64,000 nt of DNA from Serratia quinivorans (GTDB taxonomy: Bacteria > Pseudomonadota > Gammaproteobacteria > Enterobacterales > Enterobacteriaceae), in NCBI GenBank assembly GCA_900457075.1, contig UGYN01000002.1:2542001-2606000 (forward strand), read 5' to 3'. Position 1 is the first letter of the stretch. Every line of letters begins with the position of its first letter. Of the stretch, positions 50,927 to 61,268 are shown in pieces. The translations under genes were made by a program, and so were the position numbers. Under the pieces are notes generated by a model that was not told where the DNA came from, ran no database searches, and worked only from the letters and a program-made list of their open reading frames with translations.

Positions 50927-51092
50927 CCCGATAGATTTCAAGCTGCATTCAGGCATTGAAGGGGCGCACAAACTGCGCCCCTGTTACTCAGGGCGGACAG
51001 AGTCGCCCATGACCGATGGCTGGAGTTGCCTGCGGACAGGCCGAATAACTGTGCGTGGCCAAGGGTGCTGCGGCTTGAAGGATGAAGGGTAT
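50926..51092. repeat. MITE-like inverted-repeat element between damX and dam
   Basis: The left end ACCCGATAGATTTCAAGCTG (50926-50945) and the reverse complement of the right end, ACCCTTCATCCTTCAAGCCG (51071-51090), share ACCC, TTCAAGC and their spacing, giving imperfect 22-bp terminal inverted repeats about 165 bp apart. The core holds GGGGCGCA-CAAAC-TGCGCCCC (50961-50981). Sequences with TTTCAAGCTGCA-type ends are a familiar dispersed intergenic element of Serratia/Yersinia chromosomes. It starts at the last base of the damX stop codon and has no coding capacity. Confidence 0.65.
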
Positions 51093-51181
51093 CAATCACT
51101 TAAATTTGTGCGCTGATGTGCTGTCTGAAACAGAGTACAATCCGCCGCTCTGAATTGTATAATAAGTAGCTAATTGACGGC

Positions 51182-51994
51182 ATGAAGAAAAACCGCGCTT
51201 TTTTAAAATGGGCTGGTGGAAAATACCCGCTGGTGGACGAGATCCGTCGTCACCTACCAGCAGGCGACTGCTTAATCGAGCCCTTCGTGGGTGCGGGTTC
51301 AGTCTTCCTGAACACGGAATACGACGCCTATATTCTCGCCGACATCAACAGCGATCTTATTAATCTGTATAACATCGTTAAACTGCGTACGGATGACTTC
51401 GTGCGTGATGCCCGCCTGCTTTTCACCGATGAATTCAATAAGTCAGAACAGTTTTACCTGCTGCGTGAAGAGTTCAATATGAGTGCCGATGCTTACCGTC
51501 GTGCGCTGCTGTTTCTTTACCTGAACCGCCACTGCTATAACGGCCTGTGCCGCTATAACCTGCGCGGGGAGTTCAACGTGCCGTTTGGACGTTATAAGAA
51601 ACCGTACTTCCCGGAGGACGAGCTGTACTGGTTCGCTGAAAAATCCCGCAACGCCACTTTTGTCTGCGAGCATTACCGCGATACCATGGCAAAAGCCGAG
51701 CGTGGTACCGTGGTGTATTGCGATCCGCCGTATGCGCCATTATCGGCGACGGCGAATTTTACCGCCTACCACACCAACAGCTTTAGCATGGCCGACCAGC
51801 AGAGCCTGGCGCTGATGGCGCACCAGCTTGCGGTAGAAAGTCAGGTGCCGGTATTGATTTCCAACCATGATACCGAGCTGACGCGTGACTGGTACCAGCA
51901 CGCCTCGCTGTACGTGGTGAAAGCGCGTCGTACCATCAGCCGCAATATTCTTGGTCGCAGCAAAGTGAACGAGCTTTTAGCGCTGTATCGTTAA
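51182..51994 (+). CDS. dam: DNA adenine methyltransferase Dam
   Basis: A 270-residue N6-adenine methylase of GATC. The SAM-binding motif is FLKWAGGKYPLVDEIRRHLP and EPFVGAGSVFLN; the catalytic motif IV is VYCDPPYAPLSATANF. E. coli Dam is 278. It controls mismatch repair strand choice, replication initiation timing and phase-variable genes. Gene is intact, so the frame breaks elsewhere in the window are not explained by loss of dam. The inserted repeat between damX and dam may change dam transcription. Confidence 0.98.
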   Translation: MKKNRAFLKWAGGKYPLVDEIRRHLPAGDCLIEPFVGAGSVFLNTEYDAYILADINSDLINLYNIVKLRTDDFVRDARLLFTDEFNKSEQFYLLREEFNMSADAYRRALLFLYLNRHCYNGLCRYNLRGEFNVPFGRYKKPYFPEDELYWFAEKSRNATFVCEHYRDTMAKAERGTVVYCDPPYAPLSATANFTAYHTNSFSMADQQSLALMAHQLAVESQVPVLISNHDTELTRDWYQHASLYVVKARRTISRNILGRSKVNELLALYR

Positions 51995-51995
51995 A

Positions 51996-52012
51996 CCGGG
52001 GTTACGCCCCGG
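51996..52012. other. Hairpin between dam and rpe
   Basis: CCGGGGTTACGCCCCGG is a perfect 6-bp stem two bases past the dam stop, without a following T-run. It may be an mRNA-end or pause structure rather than a full terminator. Confidence 0.45.
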
Positions 52013-52057
52013 CGTAGTTATCCTATGGATTTCGAACCCTACGTTTGGAGATAGCGG

Positions 52058-52735
52058 ATGAAAAAATTTTTGATTGCCCCGTCCATTTTGTCAGCAGACT
52101 TTGCCCGTCTGGGTGAAGATACTGCCAACGTGTTGGCCGCAGGCGGCGACGTAGTGCATTTTGACGTAATGGATAACCACTACGTTCCCAATCTGACCAT
52201 CGGGCCGATGGTTTGTCAGGCGCTGCGTAATTACGGCATCACCGCACCGATTGACGTTCACCTGATGGTGAAACCGGTCGACCGCATCGTGCCGGATTTC
52301 GCTGCAGCGGGCGCCAGTTACATCTCTTTCCATCCGGAAGCCTCCGAACACGTCGATCGCACCATTCAATTGATTAAAGAGCACGGCTGTAAAGCCGGCC
52401 TGGTGTTCAATCCGGCAACGCCGCTCAGCTACCTCGATTACGTGATGGATAAAATCGACGTGATCCTGTTGATGTCGGTCAACCCTGGTTTTGGCGGTCA
52501 GTCGTTTATCCATGGCACTTTGGATAAGCTGCGTCAGGTGCGCAAAATGATCGACGAAAGCGGTCGTGATATCCGACTGGAAGTGGATGGTGGCGTGAAG
52601 GTCGACAATATCGCCGAGATCGCTGCCGCCGGTGCGGACATGTTTGTCGCAGGTTCCGCCATCTTCAGCAAGCCGGATTATCGTCGGGTGATCGACGAAA
52701 TGCGCAGCGAGTTGGCGAAGGTGACGCATGGCTGA
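52058..52735 (+). CDS. rpe: Ribulose-phosphate 3-epimerase
   Basis: A 225-residue TIM-barrel enzyme interconverting ribulose-5-phosphate and xylulose-5-phosphate. [20 protein letters not shown], the metal ligands [17 protein letters not shown] and [14 protein letters not shown], and [10 protein letters not shown] plus [11 protein letters not shown] are all present. Overlaps gph by 8 bases. Confidence 0.98.
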   Translation: MKKFLIAPSILSADFARLGEDTANVLAAGGDVVHFDVMDNHYVPNLTIGPMVCQALRNYGITAPIDVHLMVKPVDRIVPDFAAAGASYISFHPEASEHVDRTIQLIKEHGCKAGLVFNPATPLSYLDYVMDKIDVILLMSVNPGFGGQSFIHGTLDKLRQVRKMIDESGRDIRLEVDGGVKVDNIAEIAAAGADMFVAGSAIFSKPDYRRVIDEMRSELAKVTHG

Positions 52736-53426
52736 TTTTGGAGCCATCCGCGCTCTGGCTTTCGATCTCGATGGCACGCTGGTAGACAGCGCGCCGGGGT
52801 TGGCAGCCGCTATCGATCTGGCCTTGGCGGAAATGGGCCTGCCGCAGGCCGGTGAGGCCCGGGTGGGCACCTGGATTGGCAACGGCGCCGACGTGCTGGT
52901 ACAGCGTGCGCTGCGCTGGGCAGAAGTGGAAGCCACGCCGGAGCACTGCGGGCAACTACGCGAGCGCTTCGATCATTTCTATGCGCAAACCGTCGACAGC
53001 GGCAGTCGCCTGTTCCCACAGGTGAAAGAAACCCTGGCTCAACTGGCTGCGCAAAATTACCCGATGGCGCTGGTGACCAACAAGCCAACGCCGTTTGTTG
53101 CGCCGTTGCTGGCCGCATTGGGCATTATTGATTACTTCTCGCTGATTATCGGCGGTGACGACGTGGTGGAAAAGAAACCGCACCCGGCGCCCCTGTATCT
53201 GGTCCTCGGCAAGCTTGGCCTGCGCGCCAACGAGTTGCTGTTTGTCGGCGACTCCCGCAATGATATTCAGGCGGCACAGGGGGCAGGTTGCCCAAGCGCC
53301 GCGCTGACTTACGGTTATAACTACGGCGAGGCCATTGCCCTGAGCCATCCCGACCGCGTGTTGGAGCGCTTTGCCGATTTGTTGCCCGCTCTTGGGCTGT
53401 CATCTTTAGAGAATCAGGAAATTTAA
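52728..53426 (+). CDS. gph: Phosphoglycolate phosphatase
   Basis: A 232-residue HAD phosphatase. Motif I is [20 protein letters not shown], motif II is in [13 protein letters not shown], and motif IV is [19 protein letters not shown]. It clears 2-phosphoglycolate formed during repair of 3'-phosphoglycolate DNA ends. Two bases separate it from trpS. Confidence 0.97.
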   Translation: MADFGAIRALAFDLDGTLVDSAPGLAAAIDLALAEMGLPQAGEARVGTWIGNGADVLVQRALRWAEVEATPEHCGQLRERFDHFYAQTVDSGSRLFPQVKETLAQLAAQNYPMALVTNKPTPFVAPLLAALGIIDYFSLIIGGDDVVEKKPHPAPLYLVLGKLGLRANELLFVGDSRNDIQAAQGAGCPSAALTYGYNYGEAIALSHPDRVLERFADLLPALGLSSLENQEI

Positions 53427-53428
53427 AC

Positions 53429-54433
53429 ATGAGTAAGCCCATCGTATTTAGCGGCGCGCAACCGTCCGGTGAACTGACCATTGGCAACTACATGGGTGCA
53501 CTGCGTCAGTGGGAAAAAATGCAGGATGATTACGACTGCATCTACTGCATCGTTGACCTGCATGCGATCACCGTACGTCAGGATGCAGAAAAATTGCGTA
53601 AGGCCACGCTCGATACGCTGGCGCTGTATCTGGCCTGTGGTATCGATCCGCAAAAAAGCACCATCTTCGTGCAGTCGCACGTACCGGAACACACGCAGCT
53701 GAGCTGGGTGTTGAACTGCTACACCTATTTCGGCGAACTGAGCCGCATGACCCAGTTCAAGGACAAATCCACTCGTTATGCAGAGAACATCAACGCCGGC
53801 CTGTTCAGCTACCCGGTATTGATGGCGGCGGATATCCTGCTGTACCAGACCAACCAGGTGCCGGTCGGCGAAGACCAGAAACAGCATCTGGAGTTGAGCC
53901 GTGACATCGGTCAGCGTTTCAACGCGCTGTACGGTGACGTGTTCAAAGTGCCTGAGCCGTTTATTCCCAAGTCCGGCGCCCGCGTGATGTCGCTGCAAGA
54001 GCCGACCAAGAAGATGTCCAAGTCGGACGATAACCGTAATAACGTGATCGGCCTGCTGGAAGATCCGAAAGCGGTGGCTAAAAAGATCAAACGCGCGATG
54101 ACCGACTCGGAAGAGCCGCCAGTGGTGCGTTATGACGTGGTGAACAAGGCGGGGGTATCCAACCTGTTGGATATTCTCTCCGGCGTGACCGGCAAGAGCA
54201 TCCCTCAGTTGGAAGCCGAGTTTGAAGGGCAGATGTACGGCCACCTGAAAGGCGCCGTCGCTGACGCGGTATCCGGCATGCTGGGTGAGCTGCAGGAGCG
54301 CTATCATCGTTTCCGTAATGACGAGGCCCTGCTGCAGCAAGTGATGCGTGATGGCGCTGCCAAGGCCCGTGCACGAGCTCAGGAAACGCTGGCGAAGGTT
54401 TACCAGGCGGTGGGCTTTGTTTCCCCGCAGTGA
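53429..54433 (+). CDS. trpS: Tryptophanyl-tRNA synthetase
   Basis: A 334-residue class I synthetase, the E. coli length. The HIGH-like TIGN lies in [20 protein letters not shown], and the KMSKS loop is [15 protein letters not shown]. Last gene of the dam-rpe-gph-trpS run, ending at a bidirectional terminator shared with cysG. Confidence 0.98.
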   Translation: MSKPIVFSGAQPSGELTIGNYMGALRQWEKMQDDYDCIYCIVDLHAITVRQDAEKLRKATLDTLALYLACGIDPQKSTIFVQSHVPEHTQLSWVLNCYTYFGELSRMTQFKDKSTRYAENINAGLFSYPVLMAADILLYQTNQVPVGEDQKQHLELSRDIGQRFNALYGDVFKVPEPFIPKSGARVMSLQEPTKKMSKSDDNRNNVIGLLEDPKAVAKKIKRAMTDSEEPPVVRYDVVNKAGVSNLLDILSGVTGKSIPQLEAEFEGQMYGHLKGAVADAVSGMLGELQERYHRFRNDEALLQQVMRDGAAKARARAQETLAKVYQAVGFVSPQ

Positions 54434-54450
54434 AGCTCCGAGCAAAAAGA

Positions 54451-54476
54451 AAAGCGGCCACTGGCCGCTTTTTTTA
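54451..54476. terminator. Bidirectional terminator between trpS and cysG
   Basis: AAAGCGGCCACTGGCCGCTT is a perfect hairpin with an A-rich left flank and seven T residues on the right. It separates the convergent trpS and nirBDC-cysG units. Confidence 0.9.
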
Positions 54477-54484
54477 CGTCTGTA

Positions 54485-55888
54485 TCAGGCCATTTGCGCT
54501 AGTGGTTGCGACGGCTCCTGGCTTGAGAACCAGTTCAGCTTGCTGCGCAGGCTGACTACGCTGCCGACGATGATTAAACTTGGGCTGGCAGCCTGTAAGG
54601 CCAGCGTCCCCAGTTGGCTCAATTCACCTTCGATGACCCGCTGGCGGCAGGAAGTGCCGTTTTCTACCAACGCCACCGGCGTAGCGGCAGGCATGCCGTG
54701 GGCGATCAGTTGGCGTTGGATGTCCGCCGCCTGCGTCAGGCCCATGTAAAACACCAGAGTTTGTTGCCCGGCGGCCAGCGTTGACCAGTCCAATCCGCCG
54801 TCACTCTTGGCGTGGCCGGTCACCAGCCGCACGCTCTGGGCGTGGTCGCGATGGGTGAGGGGAATGCCGCTGTAGGCCGAACAACCGGAGGCGGCGGTAA
54901 TGCCCGGCACCACCGAGAACGGAATATTGGCGTCGGCCAGGGTTTCCAGCTCTTCACCACCGCGGCCGAAGATAAAGGGGTCACCGCCTTTCAGCCGCAC
55001 CACGCGTTTACCGAGCTGCGCCTGCTGCAGCAAAATTTGATTAATCTGCTCTTGCGGCACGCAATGGTGGCCGGCCCGTTTGCCGACAAAAATGCGTTCG
55101 GCATCGCGGCGCACCAGTGTCATGATTTCATCAGACACCAGCCGGTCGTAAACCACCACGTCAGCCTGCTGGATTTGCTGCAGGCCTTTTAGCGTCAGCA
55201 ACCCGGCATCGCCCGGCCCGGCCCCCACCAGCACCACTTCGCCGCACTCTTGCGGTTGATGGCTAAACAGTTGCTCAATTTGCCGCTCCGCCAGCGCTAC
55301 GTCATTATTGGCCAGTGACTGTGCCAGCCGATCGTGGGCAAACAGCTTTTCCCAAAAACGGCGGCGTGAGCCGATGTCGCTGAAGTGTTTTTTCACCCGC
55401 TGACGCAGTGAACCGCCCAACTGTGCCAACTTGCCAAGATGTTGGGGCAGTACGGCTTCCAGCTTTTCGCGCAGCAGTCGTGCCAGCACCGGGGCTTTAC
55501 CGCCGGAGGACACTGCGACCATAATCGGCGAGCGATCGATAATCGACGGCATGATAAAGCTGGCGCGCTTCGGATCGTCGACCACGTTGCAAAATACCCG
55601 CTGCTGGTTGGCACATTGGTACACCAGCGCATTGACCTCAACTCGATCGGTGGCGGCGATCACCAGCCACTTTTCTGCCAGTAACTCTGCACTGAATTCA
55701 CCGGCCGCCAGCGTGAGGCGGCCAAGAGCTGCCCATTCGTGGAACTGTGGGGTGAAGCTACAGGCGTTAACGGTCAGTGCCGCACCGGCGTCCAGCAGCA
55801 GGCGAGCCTTGCGCTCGGCAATCTCGCCGCCACCGACCAGCAGGCAGGCTTTGTGTTGCAGTTGGCAGAAAATCGGCAGGTAATCCAT
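54485..55888 (-). CDS. cysG: Sirohaem synthase (three activities)
   Basis: 467 residues from the ATG at 55888 ([20 protein letters not shown]); a longer start at 55906 would place the ribosome-binding AGGA inside the gene. The N-terminal half is the precorrin-2 dehydrogenase/ferrochelatase ([20 protein letters not shown]), the C-terminal half the uroporphyrinogen-III methylase ([40 protein letters not shown]). Sirohaem is the cofactor of NirB and CysI. Last gene of nirBDC-cysG, so cofactor supply is tied to nitrite reductase production. Confidence 0.97.
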   Translation of the reverse strand: MDYLPIFCQLQHKACLLVGGGEIAERKARLLLDAGAALTVNACSFTPQFHEWAALGRLTLAAGEFSAELLAEKWLVIAATDRVEVNALVYQCANQQRVFCNVVDDPKRASFIMPSIIDRSPIMVAVSSGGKAPVLARLLREKLEAVLPQHLGKLAQLGGSLRQRVKKHFSDIGSRRRFWEKLFAHDRLAQSLANNDVALAERQIEQLFSHQPQECGEVVLVGAGPGDAGLLTLKGLQQIQQADVVVYDRLVSDEIMTLVRRDAERIFVGKRAGHHCVPQEQINQILLQQAQLGKRVVRLKGGDPFIFGRGGEELETLADANIPFSVVPGITAASGCSAYSGIPLTHRDHAQSVRLVTGHAKSDGGLDWSTLAAGQQTLVFYMGLTQAADIQRQLIAHGMPAATPVALVENGTSCRQRVIEGELSQLGTLALQAASPSLIIVGSVVSLRSKLNWFSSQEPSQPLAQMA

Positions 55889-55937
55889 CGGCAATCCTCG
55901 GGGCAATCAGCAGTGGGGCGCAAGGCGCCCCGGAATA

Positions 55938-56738
55938 TTATGCGGTCTGGCGAGCTACGGCTTTATCAGCCTGTGGCCGTTCGGCGCGCGGCGTGGCGTA
56001 CCAATAACCCAGCCCCATCAACACGGCACCGGACAGGATATTGCCCAGCGTCACCCACAGCAGGTTATGACCGATCCCGCTCAGGGTATAGGCTTCGCTG
56101 TGATTACCGAACCAGGACAGGGCAAACAGCGTCATGTTGGCGACCGAGTGTTCATAACCGGAAGCGATAAAGGCCAGCAGACACCACCAGATGGCGATGA
56201 ATTTGGCGGCACCCTCAACGCGGATGGCCATCCAAATCGCCAGACAGACCAGCCAGTTACACAGCACGCCCTTGAAGAACAGCACTTCTGCCGGTGCAGT
56301 GGTTTTCGCCAGTGCCACGCTGTGTACCAGACTGGTGTCCACCGGCAACAGGCTGCCGCCGCCGTAATAGTACATCAGCGCTACCAGTACCGAACCCAAC
56401 AGGTTACCCAGCCAGGTTTGCGGCAATACGGCCCACATCTGGCCCTGCGTAATGGTGCCGGCTTTGACGCCCAGCGTCAGGAACATGGTATGACCGGTGA
56501 ACAACTCCGACCCGGCAATGATCACCAGCGTCAGCGCGATGCCGAAGGTGGCACCCATCACCAGTGGACGAAGTGACGGATCGACCAGGTTGCCGAGGGT
56601 GAAGATCAATATGATGCCGAGGCCGACGTAGGCCCCGGCCATTGCCGAGCTGATCCAAAAGCCCAGCGGGCTGTGCTTTGCCAGCCTGACGATGCGCGCC
56701 GCGTTGGCGGCACATTTGTTGATGGTATCGGTGAACAT
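55938..56738 (-). CDS. nirC: Nitrite channel NirC (FNT family)
   Basis: A 266-residue inner-membrane channel of the formate-nitrite transporter family (E. coli NirC 268), with six hydrophobic segments. Family features include GAYVGLGIILIFTLGNLVDP, ELFTGHTMFLTLG and GVLCNWLVCLAIWMA. It lets nitrite enter, and possibly leave, the cytoplasm for reduction by NirBD. Follows nirD after 29 bases. Confidence 0.96.
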   Translation of the reverse strand: MFTDTINKCAANAARIVRLAKHSPLGFWISSAMAGAYVGLGIILIFTLGNLVDPSLRPLVMGATFGIALTLVIIAGSELFTGHTMFLTLGVKAGTITQGQMWAVLPQTWLGNLLGSVLVALMYYYGGGSLLPVDTSLVHSVALAKTTAPAEVLFFKGVLCNWLVCLAIWMAIRVEGAAKFIAIWWCLLAFIASGYEHSVANMTLFALSWFGNHSEAYTLSGIGHNLLWVTLGNILSGAVLMGLGYWYATPRAERPQADKAVARQTA

Positions 56739-56767
56739 GCTGCTTCCCCTGAGGTTAAATAAAAATA

Positions 56768-57094
56768 TCAGGCCGCGACCTGTACCATGCCGTCCACAAC
56801 CCGGCTGGTGAAATGCGCGACGCAGCGGCTGTCATCTTCCAGACAGTAGCCGTCGTGCAGGCGGAAATGCTGTTTTTTTAGCGGGCTGGCGACCCACAGC
56901 TCACCCTGATGTTCGGCAATCAGCCCACGTGACAACACGCTGGCCTGGGCGAAGGGATCAATATTGCTGATGGCAAACACCTGCTCGTCGGCAAAGGGGC
57001 GGAAAATCGCCACCTGTTGGTCGCCGACCAGGGCACACACGCCGGTGCCAGGCAGAATATCGGTGATGGCGCAAAGGGTTGTCCACTGGCTCAT
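56768..57094 (-). CDS. nirD: NADH-nitrite reductase small subunit
   Basis: A 108-residue Rieske-like subunit (MSQWTTLCAITDILPGTGVC to RVVDGMVQVAA), same length as E. coli NirD. The iron-sulfur ligands of true Rieske proteins are absent, as in the NirD family. It stabilises NirB. Overlaps the nirB stop by 4 bases. Confidence 0.95.
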   Translation of the reverse strand: MSQWTTLCAITDILPGTGVCALVGDQQVAIFRPFADEQVFAISNIDPFAQASVLSRGLIAEHQGELWVASPLKKQHFRLHDGYCLEDDSRCVAHFTSRVVDGMVQVAA

Positions 57095-59640
57095 ACGTTG
57101 TTCTCCTCGGCTTCAAGCAGGGTGACGGGAATGCGTTCATCCGGACGTGCCGGACGGTGCTGCTCGCGCTCGGCGACCACCTGGACGTTAGGATCGCGCA
57201 GGCTGCTGTTGATAAAGTGGGCGAAGCGCACCTGGGTTTCAGGGTGCTCAAGGGTTTCTTTCCACTCGCAGACAACCGCATCGCGCAGGCGGGCGATCTC
57301 GGCTTCCAGTTGGTCGTTGATCCCCAGTTTGTCGTCAATAATCACCTTACGCAGGTAATCGATACCGCCTTCCAGGCTTTCCAGCCATACCGAGGTGCGC
57401 TGCAGTTTATCGGCGGTGCGGATATAGAACATCATAAAGCGATCGAGGTAGTGCTCCAGCGTCTCGCGGTCGAGATCGGCTGCCAGCAGGTCGGCATGGC
57501 GTGGTTTCATCCCGCCGTTACCGCATACGTACAGGTTCCAGCCGTTTTCGGTTGCGATAATACCGACGTCTTTGCCCTGAGCTTCGGAGCATTCGCGGGT
57601 ACAGCCGGAAACGCCAAACTTCATTTTGTGCGGGGTGCGAATGCCCTTGTAGCGATGTTCCAGTTTGACGCCAAACCCGACGCTGTCACCGACGCCAAAG
57701 CGGCACCAGGTGCTGCCGACGCAGGTTTTGGACATGCGCAGCGCCTTGGCGTAGGCGTGGCCGGTTTCAAAGCCGGCGGCAATCAGTTTGCTCCAGATGG
57801 CCGGCAGATCGTCTTTCTGTGCGCCGAACATGCCGATACGCTGGGAGCCGGTAAGCTTGGTGTAAAGGTTATATTCCTTGGCAATCTGGCCAACCACCAT
57901 CAACCCTTCCGGGGTAATTTCGCCGCCGGGGGAGCGCGGGATCACCGAGTAGGTACCGTCTTTCTGGATATTGCCGAGGAAGTTGTCGTTGGTGTCCTGC
58001 AGCGCCGTGTGTTGCGGCTTGAGAATGTACTCATTCCAGCACGAGGCCAGCAGCGAGCCGACGGTCGGTTTACAGACTTCGCAACCGTAGCCCTTGCCGT
58101 ATTTGGCCAGCAGTTCGTCGAAGGATTTGATGCCTTCGACGCGGATCAGGTGGTACAGCTCCTGGCGTGAATAAGCGAAGTGTTCGCACAGGTGGTGGTT
58201 CACCTCAATGCCCTGTTTGCTCAATTCGGCGTTCAGCACCTGGGTGATCAGTGGAATACAGCCGCCGCAGCCGGTACCGGCCTTGGTTTCTGACTTGAGC
58301 GCGGCCACGGTATGGCAACCCATGCTGACCGCTTTGATGATATCGCCTTTACTGACGTCGAAGCAGGAACAGATTTGCGCGCTTTCCGGCAGTGAATCGA
58401 CGCCAATGGCCGGTTTGCTGCCCGCATGCGCCGGCAGGATCAGGCCGTCCGGGTTTTCCGGCAGTTCGATGGCGTTCAGTGCCAGCTGCAGCAGGTTGCC
58501 GTAGTCGCTGGTGTCGCCCACCAGTACTGCGCCCAGCAGGGTTTTGTTGTCGGCGCTGACCACGATGCGTTTATAAACTTCTTTGCTCTCGTCCAGATAG
58601 ACGTAGCTGCGTGCGCCTTCGGTGCGGCCGTGAGCATCACCGATACCGCCGACGTCGACACCCAGCAGTTTCAGCTTGGCACTCATGTCGGCACCCATGA
58701 AGGTATTTTCACGACCCAGCAGATGGTCGGCGGTAACCTGCGCCATTTTATAGCCTGGGGCTACCAGTCCGAAGGTGCGCTCACGCCATGAGGCGCATTC
58801 GCCGATGGCGTAAACGTCAGGATCTGAGGTCTGGCAACTGTCGTTAATCACGATGCCGCCGCGGCGGGCTGTGGCCAGACCGCACTGATGGGCCAACTTG
58901 TCCTGGGCGCGGATGCCGGTGGAGAAGACGATAAAGTCCACTTCCAGCGCGGTGCCGTCGGCAAACTGCATGGTTTTGCGCGCCTGTTCACCGCCGTTGA
59001 CGATTTCCTGGGTATTTTTACCGGTATGGACTTTGACGCCCATGCGTTCGATCTTGCGGCGCAGTTGATCGCCGCCCATCGGATCGAGCTGTTCGGCCAT
59101 CAGTACCGGTGCAAACTCGATGACGTGAGTTTCAACCCCGAGGCTTTTCAGCGCACCGGCGGCTTCCAGCCCCAACAGGCCACCGCCGACCACCGCGCCG
59201 CGTTTGCTGCGGCGGGCGCAGGCTTCGATGGCGTTCAGATCTTCAATGGTGCGGTAGACGAAACAGTCCTGACTTTCGGAGCCTTTAATCGGCGGGATCC
59301 ACGGATAAGAACCGGTGGCCATGATCAGTTTGTCGTAGTAGACGGTGCGGCCGGTATTAGAGTGAATGACTTTCTCGCTGCGGTTAATGGTGATGGCGCG
59401 TTCACCAACCAAAACCTTCACGCCCTGCTTCTCGTAAAAGCCTTCACGTACCAGTGAAAGTTCTTCGGCGGTGTGGTGGGAGAAATAAGAAGAAAGGTGT
59501 ACGCGATCGTAGGCGATGCGCGGCTCTTCACAAAATACGGTGATGTCGAATTGGTCCTTGTCTGCTTTTTCCAACAGATCTTCGATAAACCGGTGGCCGA
59601 CCATGCCATTGCCGATGACAGCGAGTTTGACTCTGCTCAT
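57091..59640 (-). CDS. nirB: NADH-dependent nitrite reductase large subunit
   Basis: 849 residues from the ATG at 59640 (MSRVKLAVIGNGMVGHRFIE); an extension to 59724 crosses the promoter and is rejected. The N-terminal FAD/NAD(P)H domains carry GNGMVGHRF and AVVGGGLLGLEAAGALKSL. The BFD-type [2Fe-2S] cysteines follow (QICSCFDVSKGDI, GTGCGGCIP), then the C-terminal sirohaem/4Fe-4S site with KTCVGSTWCRFG and SGCTRECSEAQGKD. It reduces cytosolic nitrite to ammonia with NADH. Confidence 0.98.
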   Translation of the reverse strand: MSRVKLAVIGNGMVGHRFIEDLLEKADKDQFDITVFCEEPRIAYDRVHLSSYFSHHTAEELSLVREGFYEKQGVKVLVGERAITINRSEKVIHSNTGRTVYYDKLIMATGSYPWIPPIKGSESQDCFVYRTIEDLNAIEACARRSKRGAVVGGGLLGLEAAGALKSLGVETHVIEFAPVLMAEQLDPMGGDQLRRKIERMGVKVHTGKNTQEIVNGGEQARKTMQFADGTALEVDFIVFSTGIRAQDKLAHQCGLATARRGGIVINDSCQTSDPDVYAIGECASWRERTFGLVAPGYKMAQVTADHLLGRENTFMGADMSAKLKLLGVDVGGIGDAHGRTEGARSYVYLDESKEVYKRIVVSADNKTLLGAVLVGDTSDYGNLLQLALNAIELPENPDGLILPAHAGSKPAIGVDSLPESAQICSCFDVSKGDIIKAVSMGCHTVAALKSETKAGTGCGGCIPLITQVLNAELSKQGIEVNHHLCEHFAYSRQELYHLIRVEGIKSFDELLAKYGKGYGCEVCKPTVGSLLASCWNEYILKPQHTALQDTNDNFLGNIQKDGTYSVIPRSPGGEITPEGLMVVGQIAKEYNLYTKLTGSQRIGMFGAQKDDLPAIWSKLIAAGFETGHAYAKALRMSKTCVGSTWCRFGVGDSVGFGVKLEHRYKGIRTPHKMKFGVSGCTRECSEAQGKDVGIIATENGWNLYVCGNGGMKPRHADLLAADLDRETLEHYLDRFMMFYIRTADKLQRTSVWLESLEGGIDYLRKVIIDDKLGINDQLEAEIARLRDAVVCEWKETLEHPETQVRFAHFINSSLRDPNVQVVAEREQHRPARPDERIPVTLLEAEENNV

Positions 59641-59663
59641 TATTGCCTCAAAATTCTGGTTTC

Positions 59664-59741
59664 CTAGCGTTACCTTATTCCTCCCTGTGGGCAATTTATT
59701 GATGCAAATCAAGCGCCCCTCCATATACCTCTAATGTGGTA
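59664..59741 (-). promoter_or_regulatory. nirB promoter with FNR box and NarL/NarP site
   Basis: On the minus strand TTGATTTGCATCAA (59712-59699) is a perfect FNR box. TACCACATTAGAGGTA (59741-59726) is a 7-2-7 inverted heptamer pair for NarL/NarP; TACCTCT on the other strand fits TACYYMT fully. Their centres are 28 bp apart, equal to the difference between -41.5 and -69.5 in E. coli nirB. If FNR is at -41.5, transcription starts near 59664. Anaerobic, nitrate/nitrite-induced expression is inferred. Confidence 0.85.
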
Positions 59742-59929
59742 TATGAATGATTTTTATCGTTATTTGATAAGTTGCGGTTTTTATTCATCTTTAGCTGAAA
59801 CGAGCCAGTTAATGCGAATTCTACCCATTCGGGAGTAATGGGTGGGGGTAATAAATTATTGGCGTCTTTGTCAGTAGGATGAGCTGCCAGTATGATGAAT
59901 GAAACAGGCTGGAACAGCAGAGGTGAAGG

Positions 59930-61213
59930 GTGGCCAAGAGTCCATTGAAGTTTATCGATAACCTGCGTCTGAGCGGGCATGAAGGGCTGTGGCAATTGGC
60001 CATTGAGCTGGGGCGCATCGCCCATATCGTGCCGCAGCCGGAAGGGCGGGAATGGCGCAGCGACGTGCTGGATGCACAGGGCGGGCTGGCGCTGCCGGCG
60101 TTTGTCGAACCGCATATCCATCTGGATACCACCCAGACCGCCGGGCAACCGGCCTGGAACCAGTCAGGCACCCTGTTTGAAGGCATTGAGCGCTGGGCCG
60201 AGCGCAAGGCGCTTCTGACCCACGAGGACGTCAAACAGCGCGCCTGGCAGACGCTGAAATGGCAGATCGCCAACGGCGTACAGTACGTGCGTACCCACGT
60301 TGACGTTTCTGACCCGACCCTGACCGCGCTACGCGCGATGCTGGAAGTGAAACAGGAAGTCGCACCCTGGGTCACGCTGCAAATCGTCGCTTTTCCACAG
60401 GAAGGCATTATGTCTTATCCCAACGGCGAGGCGCTGTTGGAAGAGGCGCTGCGGCTGGGGGCCGATGTGGTAGGAGCCATTCCGCACTTTGAGTTTACGC
60501 GCGAGTACGGCGTGGAGTCCCTGCACAAGGCATTCGCCCTGGCGCAGAAATACGATCGGCTGGTGGATGTTCACTGTGATGAGATAGACGACGAACAGTC
60601 GCGCTTTGTCGAAACCGTGGCGGCGTTGGCGCTGAAGCTGGATATGGGCGCCAGGGTCACCGCCAGCCACACCACGGCGATGCATTCCTACAATGGGGCT
60701 TACACTTCACGGCTGTTCCGCCTGCTGAAAATGTCCGGCATCAACTTTGTCGCCAACCCCCTGGTCAATATTCACCTGCAGGGGCGCTTCGACAGCTACC
60801 CGAAACGGCGCGGCATCACCCGGGTGAAGGAGATGCTGGAGGCGGAAATTAACGTCTGCTTCGGCCATGATGATGTGTTCGATCCCTGGTACCCGCTGGG
60901 CACTGCCAATATGCTGCAGGTGCTGCATATGGGGCTGCACGTGTGCCAACTGATGGGATATGGCCAGATCGACGACGGGCTGAAACTGATCACCAGCCAC
61001 AGTGCACGTACTCTGAACCTGACCGACTATGGCTTGAAGGCTGGCAACAGCGCCAATTTGGTGATATTACCGGCCGATAGCGGCTTTGATGCTGTGCGCC
61101 GACAGACGCCGGTGCGTTACTCGATACGTCAGGGCACGGTAATTGCCGAAACCCTGCCGGCAGAAACCACGCTGTATCTGGCGCAGGATGAGAAGGTGGA
61201 TTTCCGGCGTTAA
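59930..61213 (+). CDS. codA: Cytosine deaminase
   Basis: 427 residues, the length of E. coli CodA, starting at a GTG after AGGTGAAG. Amidohydrolase metal ligands are in [31 protein letters not shown] and [17 protein letters not shown], and the [16 protein letters not shown] helix is conserved. It deaminates cytosine to uracil. In E. coli it is coupled to the permease gene codB; here no codB is present on either side, so uptake must be served from elsewhere. Divergent from nirB. Confidence 0.95.
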   Translation: MAKSPLKFIDNLRLSGHEGLWQLAIELGRIAHIVPQPEGREWRSDVLDAQGGLALPAFVEPHIHLDTTQTAGQPAWNQSGTLFEGIERWAERKALLTHEDVKQRAWQTLKWQIANGVQYVRTHVDVSDPTLTALRAMLEVKQEVAPWVTLQIVAFPQEGIMSYPNGEALLEEALRLGADVVGAIPHFEFTREYGVESLHKAFALAQKYDRLVDVHCDEIDDEQSRFVETVAALALKLDMGARVTASHTTAMHSYNGAYTSRLFRLLKMSGINFVANPLVNIHLQGRFDSYPKRRGITRVKEMLEAEINVCFGHDDVFDPWYPLGTANMLQVLHMGLHVCQLMGYGQIDDGLKLITSHSARTLNLTDYGLKAGNSANLVILPADSGFDAVRRQTPVRYSIRQGTVIAETLPAETTLYLAQDEKVDFRR

Positions 61214-61268
61214 GAGCGGGCTGCCGACCAATTTTCTTTGGTTACCAATGCTCTATCACACATTGTTG

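Noticed and set aside
53423..54445. A 340-codon frame opposite trpS
   Set aside because: Mirrors trpS almost end to end; antisense shadow.
57079..58170. A 363-codon frame opposite nirB
   Set aside because: Antisense shadow produced by codon bias in nirB; not conserved as a family that I recognise.
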